A stretch of DNA of 64,000 nt from Symmetrospora coprosmae (lineage: Eukaryota > Basidiomycota > Cystobasidiomycetes > Symmetrosporaceae), in the NCBI GenBank assembly GCA_008802785.1, contig VUYT01000001.1:992001-1056000 (forward strand), read 5' to 3'. Each line of letters opens with the position of its first letter. The stretch's first letter is position 1. Position numbers and translations under genes: made by a program. The notes beneath the pieces are model-generated. The model did no database searches, had not been told where the DNA came from, and was given only the letters and a program-made list of their open reading frames with translations. Of the stretch, positions 21,831 to 31,711 are shown in pieces.

Positions 21831-23215
21831 ATGAGCGCCTTCTCGGGCCATCCCGTCACCGCTATCATGTCAGCTAACAAGCGCCGGAAGACAGAGTCGC
21901 CGATGTCCGACATCGCGGACGAGGCGATCATTGCCGCTTCCGTGCTCGGTGGTCCGCCGAGCGAGAAGATTAGCTCGCTACCTGTTACCAGTGATATCCT
22001 CGAGATGCTGCTCAACGCGGCAGCCGAGCACGAGCGCCCCAACGAGGGTCTTCATCCGCCTCGGCGCGGTACGGACCGAGATCCTCGAATGCTATGTCAA
22101 GCCGCACCAGCAGAACGGAAAGGCATGGGGGGCTGTCGACTCCCCCCAGTGCATCGGCGCCGCAGTGCTGGCTTCTCTCAGGGCTATCGCTCTGGAGATC
22201 AGGCCGTACAGCACAGGAAGGCCCGACGCGGCCGACGCGAAGCGGTCGCTCCATGACCTCACGCGCATGCTGGGCCTCCGGATTGCATCCTACGACAATA
22301 AGGAGTGGTCTTGTTTGACCGAAGACATATGTATGTCTGAGTAGCTGCGGGATGGTGTTGCTGCTGCTCGTGCTGACCGCCGTCTTCGCTCGCGTTTCGC
22401 CAGTTTACGCTGCCAAGGATCCGACGCTCCTCTCGACGGTCATGACCATTGGCCTACCGCCAGTCGTAATGCCAGGCGACACAGGTGGTTCCCCGGTCAT
22501 CCTCGCGGACCCCCTCAGATTCGAATCTGGCTGGGGTTATCGGCGGAAGGGGTTGACGGAGGCAGCCGCAAGGCAAGCTATGGCGGATCCTTTCCTCTCG
22601 TCAGCTCTGGACAAAGGGTACGATGCCGGCGGAGCCTTTCTCCGCCTACGCAACCTGCTGGACAAGACCATTGGCGGATCGCTGGCATCCCTGCCGGACG
22701 CCTGCTCTGCACGGCTCGCGATCCACGATTTCGCGGCCAGACTCACCGGGCTAGTCGACGTACAAAATAGCAGCGCTCCAAGGGCTCCTCGAGGGCAACG
22801 GGGACAACGACGAGCATCCTCTGTGAGAAACAGTCATGCAGGCGAAGTGGGATACGGCGATAGACCGCAATCTCGTTAAAGCTGGCGTGTCCCGCATCGG
22901 CAAGACCGGACGCATCTATCTGGCCGTCCCCCAAGATGCCGAGATTCTCTTGACCTGGCAGTCGACGAGGCACGCTGTGCGAGGAGTGTCAATGGCTTCT
23001 CAGGCCGACTCTTTGTACACGGCACGTACCTGCCGAGGGATTGGGCTTTGGCACTCGGAAGTGCGTAACTTTCTGCGCTGGCTGCAATTTCCTTGCAGAG
23101 GCTGAACTCGTATATGCTTGTTGCTCAGGCCCATTACCAAGACCTGGCTCCTCAGACCTATCGACCGGGCAGAAGCGACGGAACAGGAGACGACAGCTCG
23201 TGCTGCGCAAGGTAA
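21831..23215 (+). pseudogene. unrecognised gene, probably damaged
   Basis: Protein-like coding signal runs through the region but changes frame several times. A start at 21831 (MSAFSGHPVTAIM) is followed by an exon holding VFIRLGAVRTEILECYVKPH. One clear intron (22331-22403, GTATGT donor, CTGAC branch, CGCCAG acceptor) joins it to a 130-residue segment with TVMTIGLPPVVMPGD. Downstream, between about 22760 and 23060, coding-like segments lie in different frames with an in-frame stop. I found no GT-AG intron set that links them. A further intron-like stretch sits at 23059-23129. I recognise no family. It may be a decayed host gene, or a real gene whose exons I could not resolve. Confidence 0.4.
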
Positions 23216-23331
23216 GGCAGCAGTCCGGCAGCCCTCGGCACTGCATCAGACTGACTTGATACGGTGTATCAGCTCAGAACGCACCCACTTCTCACTGCCC
23301 GTCCCGTCCACGCCCACCCACCCGACTCAGC

Positions 23332-23466
23332 ATGGCAGTCCCATCCGACAACATCACGGTCGACGAGTTCTCTCGCAGACTGCAAGACCTGACGAAGGAC
23401 TTTGCGAGGCTCCGGGCCATCTCTGCATTCCAAGCAGGCGGAAGCGGCGACGTCTGGCTCGAGTGA
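23332..23466 (+). CDS. short unknown ORF or first exon of an unresolved gene
   Basis: An ATG at 23332 opens 44 codons with helical character (VDEFSRRLQDLTKDFARLR). The stop TGA overlaps a GTGAGC donor-like site, and protein-like sequence continues in the same frame to about 23574. It could be a first exon. No family recognised, and the downstream exons could not be fixed. Confidence 0.25.
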   Translation: MAVPSDNITVDEFSRRLQDLTKDFARLRAISAFQAGGSGDVWLE

Positions 23467-24061
23467 GCCGAAGAAGAAGAGCAGGCAGGATGGACACCGA
23501 CGTACGTAACGTCCTACGAGCAGGCGCTCAAGACAGAGGACGCCGACCCGGTAGCACAGTCCGTGGACGGAGGTGCGTCCGCTCGCTGTGTTGGCTGCTG
23601 GCCCTTCACGCTCACTTGTACAGACATACTCGCAACGAGCAGCGGAGGATGAGTCTCTTCGCTCCGTGTCCTCTTTTGACTCTAGCTGACATTCCTTCAC
23701 CTCCGCAGAAACCGTCAACTCTGCAAGCTCCGCATCGTATAGCCCAAACTGTAGACACCTGAGCTGTTGGCGACGTTGTAGACATGAGTATAATGCTATT
23801 TGTTTCCGCATCGCATCCGAAGGTCTGCATTTCGCTCTTTGAGGAGATCCGTACAACACGAGATCCGAAAGAACAACGCTATTTCGAAAGAAGCCGAAAA
23901 GAAGTAGCGGAACGAGGAGGGCAATGTGCCATCTAGCTGTACTGCTACGTATTGTGTGTACTGACTGCTAATGGTTGCCCATGTGAAGAAGCTGACAAGG
24001 AGGGAACGAGCGTGGAGGTGGCGCGGACCTAGAGGTAGAGACACGACAGGCAGGCAGACGG

Positions 24062-25396
24062 CTACCAATTGGGCCTCCGCATGCTCTGACCATACGAAAG
24101 CCCGGGCCCCGGCTGGGGCTGGTACCCTCCGCCATAGTACTCCTGCTGCGGACCAGCGTACGAGTACTCCGGGTATTGCTGGGGCTGGACAGCGGGTGGA
24201 GGCATGGCGGGGTAGAAGCTTGCTGCGCCGTGGCCAGTCTCGGACATCTGCGGTCCACCGTACGACTTGCCATCGTCCGAGTCGCTGCCGCGCCGCATGC
24301 CTGCCGCGTTGCCGTGCCCCGTGCTCGATTGCGACGGGCTGCGATGCAGCGGCCACGCCTCGCCGCTGCCGTTGACATTGTTGGGCGAGACGAGGTCTGC
24401 CTGCGAGGCAGCAAAGATGTCCGAGTCGCGACGGTTGTCGCCAAAGTCGACAGGGGCGAGCTTGCGGTTGAAGCGGTTCGACGGCGACAGCTTGATTTTG
24501 CGGATGATGCTGTGCAGAACAACAATTACGCGTTAATTAGGAGATGCAGAAGCAGCTGCAAAGAAGCGAAGCACTTACGTCCAGATGGCAATGGCTCCGC
24601 CGACAACCGAGGCAACGACAATGATGATGATGATGGTAGATTTGCCGATACCCGACGACTCGTCCTTTTTCTTATCCGCCTCGGCCTGAGCAGACGCTGC
24701 AGCAGCCGCGGAAGCGGAAGCAGCAGCAGCCGACGAAGAGGCCGCAGCTGCGTCGAATGACGAGGATGCAGGGATGGTGGAGGTGAAGGTGACGTTCTCG
24801 ACGGGGTCCTCCGAGACAGGGGCCGAGGTGGGGGCGGCGGCGCTGGTAGCGCTCGAGATGGACGTAGGCGCGCTGCTAGACACAGCTGAGGAGATGACGG
24901 TGGAAGCGGCAGCGGTGGAGGCGCTCGTAGAAGGGTTGAGAACGTTGGAGAGGCCGGAATCGAGACCGCCAAGGAGGCCCGACCTGGCCGTCGAGGAAGC
25001 GGCGGGCGACGATACGGCCGGCGTGGCTGCTGATGACGGCGCAAAGCTCAGCGAGCTATCGCTATCGCTGCCGCCGCCGTCGTTGCCCGCTGTGGGAGCC
25101 GAGGCGGAGCCGGAGTTGCTGTTGCTGCCGGCACCCCCTGCAGCGCTGTTGGAGACTGCGGGCGTCGAGGCTGCAGCGGCCGGGCGGGACAATCCGAGAG
25201 TTGGCTGGTCATCTCCTCCAGCATTGCTCTGCCTGGCTACGAGCTGCATCCTCCTGTGCTGCTGGTGTGCCCATCTCTGGTCGTGCTGCTGCTCTGCTGC
25301 GAGAACTACGCTGGGAACGAGGGCCAGGGCGGCCAGGAGAAGGACGAGGAGGTGCCGACGTCGACCGGCGCGGATTGCAGAAGTAGGCGCGTGCAT
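24062..25396 (-). CDS. Ser/Ala/Thr-rich (mucin-like) single-pass plasma-membrane protein
   Basis: Two exons, 25396-24579 and 24509-24062; 421 residues. The N-terminus has a basic stretch followed by LLVLLLAALALVPSVVLA, a signal peptide. The ectodomain (to about residue 250) is almost entirely Ser, Ala, Thr and Pro, expected to be heavily O-mannosylated, and ends in an Ala-rich stretch. A single membrane segment (STIIIIIVVASVVGGAIAIW) is followed by IIRKIK and a 150-residue cytosolic tail rich in Ser, Pro, Gly, Tyr and Gln. The architecture matches fungal wall-stress sensors and membrane mucins (Wsc, Mid2 or Msb2-like layout), but no WSC cysteine domain is present. Sensor function is inference. 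The intron falls exactly at the end of the membrane segment. Confidence 0.75.
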
Positions 25397-25579
25397 GGTG
25401 ATGCTGGATGGGGCTGTGCGTGGGTGCTGAGCGAGTGTGGTGCTGCTATTGCTGCTCGACGAGGAGTTCTGCGGTTTGTTTGGACGCGCGGGGTGGGGGG
25501 GAACGGGTTGTTCGACGCGATGGGAGGATCACGGCAAAGCGATAAAGTAAAGCGAGAGGACGACCAGCGTTTCTCTCGG

Positions 25580-25606
25580 TGTGTGTGCGTGTGTGTATGT
25601 GTGTAA
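25580..25606 (+). repeat. GT-rich microsatellite
   Basis: Imperfect (GT)n run with CG and AT interruptions, in the presumed promoter of the mucin-like gene. Confidence 0.85.
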
Positions 25607-27349
25607 GGATGCGCGAGGTGCAGTGGAGGTTGTCGTTCGGTTGGGCAGACTGTGAGCGCGCAGGGACCCTCCGCTTCGCCCAGGCGCGGGCGGCGGCGGT
25701 GTTGACGCAGGAACGACGTCGGAAACGCGCAGCAGCCAGTCCAGACCAGATCAGATCAGCCCGCAACAGTTCTAAGATGTACAGAAGCTGTGCACGACGA
25801 CGTGCACAATGAATGTGCACGCGCGCATACAGTACGCAACATCTAACGGCGCTCTCGCTTCCCTCTCTTCGTGACACCCACTGAAAGTCCTGGAAAGACA
25901 TCGCGAGAGACTGTTCCGACATACTGATGCAGTACTAATGCCTAATGGTACTAATGCCTGACGCGATGGACACCCTCCTTCCCTCCCGATCCTATCACCA
26001 TGATCCTGGTATTCTGCGCGTCCCTCCCTCTTTCTCCCCCATGCAGACACATCCTCTTGCTGGGTACTGTATCCCGGTTGTTGCTCCTTCCGCTCCGCTC
26101 GAGCTCCGTTCCGCTCCATCCGCATCATCCGGATGGAATTCCGGTTGCTCCCCCGTGTCCGCATCGGTCTGGTGCCATAAGTCCGCATCTTCTGGGACCG
26201 GGAGCATCATCTCATTTTGAGCGACGGGGCAGCAACCGGCATCAATATCTGCGCGATGCCCAGTGATGCGCAGACGTCCTGCCTGTCTGATCCTCTCTTG
26301 TCTTGCCTCCAACTCTCCAATTTTCCTCCCTCGCTCGAAGCTGTACCAATTCATACCTTCTCCCTCTTAAGACGACCCTCAGCATACACCAACAGCTAGA
26401 GAAACGCCAACACATCTCACCAGTCCCATATCGATGATCTTCTCCTCTTGAGCGCACTCTGTGTGGGCGTGGGAGCTATGTCGCCGTGATGCTTTGCGAC
26501 GGCCTAGATCCCAGAGTCAACATCCATTCGCAGCATATCGGCAAATCCATGAGAGGAGACAGGCAATCATCAGGACACTCTTAGTATCATCCAGCCCCGT
26601 TCCACAAGGCTCTGGCTCGCCGCAGGTGTCTCGCCTTCATCATCGCATCGCACCTCCGTGCCGTTCCAGCCGGCCGATCCGGGCGCTACACCAACATCAC
26701 TAGAACCAGCTACGGGAGCACCTGGCTATGCCCAAGACCATCTCTCTCATTTCTCAACGCCTCAACATATCGTTTAGCCGTACATGTCCGCCCTCGATAG
26801 TACATATCGCCGTCACTGTCCGCCCCATCCTGGCCAGTTTCTCCACCATCTGCCCATCGCCACAGTTCTCCGATCCGCTCTATGCAGCTCACATTGACAT
26901 AACCATGTCTCCACTATCATCTGACGATGCTTCCGCCTCCTTTGCTGTCTATTCGCTGATGGTTTCGCCACCCACATATCCAGCCGATGTACCCCCTCAA
27001 CAGGCTCCCATTTTCTCGCTGCGTGCACCTCCAGGGCACCACTCGATAACTTAACATTTCCTGATCTCGTAAATCCACTTCTCCACGTCCCAGCCTTCTC
27101 ACGAGCGGTTCTGTCCCGCCTCCCCCCCTGGACTACCGTCTCCACCTTCGAAGGCGTGCCGATCCGCCGGCTCCCGGGGCGGTACGACGCGCCTGGAAAG
27201 GACGCGCGATGACTGCGGGAGCCTGCTGTGAGGCTGCAAGAAAAAAGAAGGATCTGTGACGGTCCTTAGAAAAAATGAAGCCGTAGCGGCTCTTGGTGTC
27301 GATCCTGATGGAGAGAGCAAGGGTCTGAGTGGGCCGTGCGTGCTGTGCG

Positions 27350-27474
27350 GAGGCGGGTTGAGCTCACCAAGGACTTCAGGGTTATGAGCCCTGCACGCTT
27401 CCTAGAAGTACCAGCATGTCAGAGTTGTCGCTTTGATGTAGAAGTGGACAATAGACTGACCACTGCGTCAAGCC
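27350..27474 (-). pseudogene. degenerate tRNA-Met(CAT)-like sequence
   Basis: Read on the minus strand from 27474: GGCTTGA (acceptor 5' strand type), then a box A-like TGACGCAGTGG. After about 60 unrelated bases comes a perfect anticodon arm: CAGGG, loop CTCATAA, CCCTG, with anticodon CAT at 27386-27384. AAGTCCTTGG follows, but the T loop (box B) and the 3' acceptor strand are not intact. So it has the parts of an elongator tRNA-Met with an insertion between the D and anticodon arms and a broken T arm. I call it a relic, not a working gene. Confidence 0.4.
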
Positions 27475-27676
27475 GCTTCATGTCTGGCGGCGCGTCATTT
27501 GCCAATATATTATGCGCGTCTTGAGTTGGTGTGTGGTGTCTCCAGGCCCCAGGCCCAGGCACAGGTCCACCCTCCTCTGAGCACGCCTTCCCAGCCAGCC
27601 AACGATAGCCCTAAGAGTGCCAAACTAGTCGCATTGCGTGCTCACACTGTTTCATACGCTCCGATCGCCTCCCGAA

Positions 27677-28240
27677 ATGCCCTCCATCCTCTTTGTTTGC
27701 CTAGGCAACATCTGCCGGTCGTGAGTTCGCCCACGATGGATCCCCGAATAGCAGCTAAGCGACGAGCAGGCCCATGGCACAGGCCGTCTTTCAGCACACC
27801 GTGAAGGAGCGCGGGCTTGAGGGGCACTTTGACCGGATAGAATCTGCGGGGACGGGCGGGTACCACGTCGGCGACGAGCCCGACAGCCGCACAGTCGCGA
27901 AATGCCGCGAAAAGGTCAGTCGCACGCTCGAAATGCAGATACAGCGCTCATTCTATCTCCACAGAACGTCCCCATCACGTCTTTGGCCCAAATCGTCGAG
28001 CCGGCCCACTTCCGCGAATTTGACTACCTCATCGGCATGGACGAGAACAATGTGCGCAATCTCCAGAGGATGGCACCAAAGGGTAGCACAGCGCAGATTC
28101 GTCTTTTCGGCGAGTTCGGGGACGGTAGGCCCATCGAAGACCCCTACTACGGCGGCAAGAAGGGATTCGAGACGACGTACGAGCAGGTCTTGGAATACTC
28201 GGAAGGGTTGTTGAAGGAGCTAGGTCTCACGGAGAAGTAG
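27677..28240 (+). CDS. LTP1: low-molecular-weight protein tyrosine phosphatase
   Basis: Exons 27677-27720, 27770-27914 and 27965-28240; 154 residues, the normal family length. The N-terminus holds the catalytic P-loop VCLGNICRS (C-x5-R-S), and the first intron interrupts the Ser codon right after it. The following PMAQAVF and GTGGYHVGDEPDSR are typical of the family, as are IGMDENNVRNL and the C-terminal EDPYY, whose Asp is the general acid. It is a soluble cytosolic phosphatase acting on phosphotyrosine proteins or small phosphate esters. The last 14 bp overlap the 3' end of BST1 on the other strand. Identity is firm. Confidence 0.95.
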
Positions 28241-31200
28241 CAGCTCTCCACTGCACAACGTACAGTGATAGAAATACAAGATTCACTGCAATGCTGGCGA
28301 TAAAAGCGTACCGCGCACCATACAGAAGCACGCCGGCCGCACAGGGGTATGTGACGAACGACGACAGCTTGCTGTGCCGAAGGATCTTGCCTGTCTGCCC
28401 ATATTCTACCAGCAGGAGGTACCCGGCAATCGCCAATACGTTATGATCGGAGGGGAACGGCGCGTACCAGCCAGCGAGCAGGTTTCGCGACCATACCAGC
28501 AGGACGGCCCCATTCTGAGGCAGCAGGAGCAGCATCAGGAAGAGGAGAGTGTAGTTGCGCTCGAAGCGATCTTGAGCATCCTGATTCTGAAGAAGCAGAA
28601 TCGTCAGCTGAGCAAAATCAGCATTGTGTAAACACGCCCACCTTAGACTGCCTTGCAATGACTCGGGCACGAAGCGTCGTGTCGAACTGGACCAGCGTAA
28701 GCACCATGAATGCGAATTGATGCGGAGCGAATACCAGAATGAGGAGCGCAAGACCCGCAAAGGTGGCTATCCGCGTCTTGACCCATTGCTCGCGGAGGTT
28801 GGTGAACCTGGGGAGTGTGACGTTAGCAACTGATCTGTATCGCAAGCGCCATTCGACTTACGTCGGGCTACGCGCGAGGCGTCTCGGCCCCGATATCACT
28901 AGGGCTGACCAGACCATTGCCAGAAGACCAAGCACCGTGTAGACCAGAATGTGGCATGCGTACGTCACGCCGCTCGCAGTAGCCAAGAACAAAGGAGCCA
29001 GAGGGATAAAGAGGACATGCCGATTGCCCAGCAGTGCGGTATAGATTGGCCAGTAGTGAAACAGCCCGAAGGTCGACGCCAACGATTGCACGGCTGCGAC
29101 TCCGACGCCAACCATGGAGATGATCGGCAGTTGGCGAGCGACGAACGCGCGAAACGCTTCATCGAAAGTCAACCCGGCCTGGAGCTGAGTTTGCAGGATC
29201 AGAAGCACAATGGCTACCGGCCAAGCTGCTATCAGGGATCGATAGCGGAGGACCAGCTTGCCGACACTGGCAAACCAGTCCAGGCGGATGTGCACTTCGG
29301 CTGAGCACGATGGGTCTCGCCAGAATTGCAGGACCAGGCCGCCGACTTCGGGAGTGGACGGCAAAAAGGGAGGTGACGAATGCAGGAAAACCAGCGGCGC
29401 TTCAGGATCTGGAATGAAAAGCGACTCGTGGAGGTCGGTAGCGTGCACTCGGAGGAGCGGTGGCATAGCAGATTGGCCTGTTGGTGCAATCTTTGTTAGT
29501 TCGGGCAGGAACCCCAAATCCGAAGAACATTTACTTACAATCAGACTTCACGGTGACACGGTATGCTAGCAGAGACGTGTCGAGAGTGCTATATCTGAGG
29601 TCAGAGGCGAGCACGCCGACAGGCAGTCGGGTAGTCGAACCGGATATCGCCAGGCCTGCGTACAATGTGTCAGTAGCGTAAATGAAGGCATACAAGAGAG
29701 GCGACTCACGTAGGAGCGATGCCGTAATCTCGCGATCTTCCTGCTCGGCGAGACTGGCAACAAGGAAGCCATCCTCCATTGCTGGGATCTCCAGCACGAC
29801 GGAGGCGTACTCTTGCCCGACAGGCCGCACGAGATACAGACTACTTGCGTAGTAGAGCGGAAGAGCTGTCCCGTCTTTCGTAGCGGCTGTACTTGCTGGG
29901 ATGCGCCTGAATGTGGGCCTTTCGAGCGTCTTGCATTCCTGCTTATTGTCGCTACCATTGCAGAGATGAACTACGATCCTACTGCGATCGCCCTCTGTGT
30001 CAATGCTAGTCCAGACTGTGAGCCTGCTCGACAGCGAACCCTCTAACTTCCGTATCTCGACCGTCTGTGCTGCATGGTGCCCTGAAAGCGCTGCGTGCCC
30101 GGTGTAGCTGCTCGATGCGGTGGGTGGACCAGAGGAGCTGAGACCTCCCATCGGCGCAGGTGCCTCCAGTCCAGTCAAGAGATACTCCCGCATGACTTGC
30201 AGCCTCTCGGTAAGCGCTCGAGCCCGGTCTGGCGAATTCGCCGAGGTCGTCCGAAGCAGTGCGCCCGCAACGCTCTTTCGGAGCTGATCACACCAGACCA
30301 TGGCCAAGTGGTCAACCGGGCTGAACAGGGAAGGAACGCTCGACGTGAGGACGGCAAAGCCGTTGCTGGGCGGGGTGAAGCTTGAGATGCCAGAGTAGTC
30401 CGAAGAGACGGTCGTGTCTGCTGTGCCTCCCGCTATCGAGACGAGCAGGACATCCTCCAAGCTTGATGAAGACTGCGCATAGCTCTGACTCCAAAAGTCG
30501 TTCACGTCCAAGTACACCCTTTCGATGCCCCCGTCGAAGGCTGCTGGCGGCATCGAGTGCGGCGTCGAGAGCGTCAAGATGGTCTTGACACTCCCGGGCG
30601 CAAAGGCCGGCTGTAGCGGAGCAAGTCGGCTAGCGATCCCTCCCATGGAATGCGCAACCAGAACGACCGATGTAGGCGCGGGCCTGCTTGCATCCCCGTT
30701 CCCGTAGAGCGACAGAATGTATCGGATTGCATCGGAGAGGTATTCTGCCTGCTCGCGGAGCGTGGCCGCATGGAACGCCGAGAAGTCTTCGTTGAAGTCG
30801 GCAGCGAACCAGTCCAGCTCAAGATGGCCTGCGTCGACAAGGCTAGCTCGAGGCACACCCGGCTTCTCGTAGAATGAGCGAGCGGCTTCCGCTGCCAGAC
30901 TGCGGACCTGACGGTAGGAGCCGGCGTTTCCAGGCGCAAAGAGGACGGGGACACCGTGTGGCTAGCGAGCAGAAATGGCAGTGGGCGAAGCAGGGCATTG
31001 CAACCGTCAACGGTCTATTGCACAACGGTGTGACAGGCAGGATAGTCGAGAGGTCGCCCGGACGGACCTTGTTGGACAGGTCGTACCCTTGTTCCCGATA
31101 GAACCACAGCGAGTATTTGCTAGCCAGGCGACTGTGGGACTCGTTGAAGCCGTTTAAGCGGAGGTAGCTCGGGCTCATCCATGCCATCTCGCATTGACTC

Positions 31201-31430
31201 GCTTGTGCCGGGTCCTTGTGAGTGAAAGAGAGGAAGGCGGTCGCGAGGAATCCCAGACTGAGTAAGAGGACTGAAACGAGTCCGACGGCGTTGGAGGCGC
31301 GTTTGCCATGCCAGCTGCTCCCGCTATCGACATCCTCTTTCGCGACCAGCGGCGTGACCGCGTCGGCAGTCGCTACGTCACGGGTATAGACTGCGTTGTC
31401 TGACAGTGCGTCGCTCGCAGCCTGCATCAT
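28227..31430 (-). CDS. BST1: GPI inositol-deacylase (PGAP1/Bst1)
   Basis: Six exons on the minus strand: 31430-31068, 30961-29710, 29655-29539, 29477-28862, 28807-28642 and 28607-28227; 964 residues. A cytosolic N-terminus is followed by a membrane segment (AVGLVSVLLLSLGFLATAF). Then come the family block WFYREQGYDLSNK, joined by an intron to VPVLFAPGNAGSYRQVRS, and a lipase elbow VLVAHSMGG with the nucleophile near Ser226. The C-terminal third contains many membrane segments, as in Bst1. The enzyme works in the ER, removing the inositol acyl chain from GPI-anchored proteins so that they can leave for the Golgi. The start at 31430 was chosen as the first ATG of the frame. It shares an upstream region with SKI2 and overlaps LTP1 tail-to-tail. 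Confidence 0.93.
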
Positions 31431-31711
31431 CTTGTGGCTCCGATGCACTGCGCCTCATCTAGCATCTGTGCGATGCTGTCGTACGTGCTGAGTTGGTGAA
31501 AGCTGCAGAGGCACGAGGTGCAGCAGCGAAGAGCTCGCCGCCCGGACAGTCACGAGCAACGGGCAGCATCACACACACCAGCTTATTCTCACATCAACAG
31601 AAAGCTTCCACAGCCGGAACAGCAGCTATCGACACTGCTAGTCGCCAGATACGCTCAGCTGAGCTTCCACAATCGCGCCTGCGAGCTCGACGGGTAGCTC
31701 TAAGTGCCGGC
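31431..31711. promoter_or_regulatory. divergent promoter region BST1 / SKI2
   Basis: 281 bp between the two start codons, which face away from each other. No specific element could be identified. Confidence 0.5.

Larger units (their letters stand above)
25397..27676. other. 2.3 kb gene-free region between divergent genes
   Basis: It separates the mucin-like gene (minus) from LTP1 (plus). No frame is convincing on either strand. From about 25850 to 27130 the plus strand is rich in pyrimidines, with many CCTC/TTCTC patches. A GT-rich microsatellite lies at 25580 and a tRNA-like relic at 27350-27474. Long regulatory DNA for the mucin-like gene or an unannotated non-coding transcript are both possible. 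Confidence 0.5.

Noticed and set aside
22817-22835. A 19-base GT...AG stretch that would bridge two frames in the damaged locus
   Set aside because: Far below the shortest intron supported elsewhere in the window (38 nt), and it does not give a continuous frame.
23269-23859. 196-codon minus-strand open frame
   Set aside because: No domain, Cys/Arg-rich random composition, and partly antisense to other coding-like sequence.
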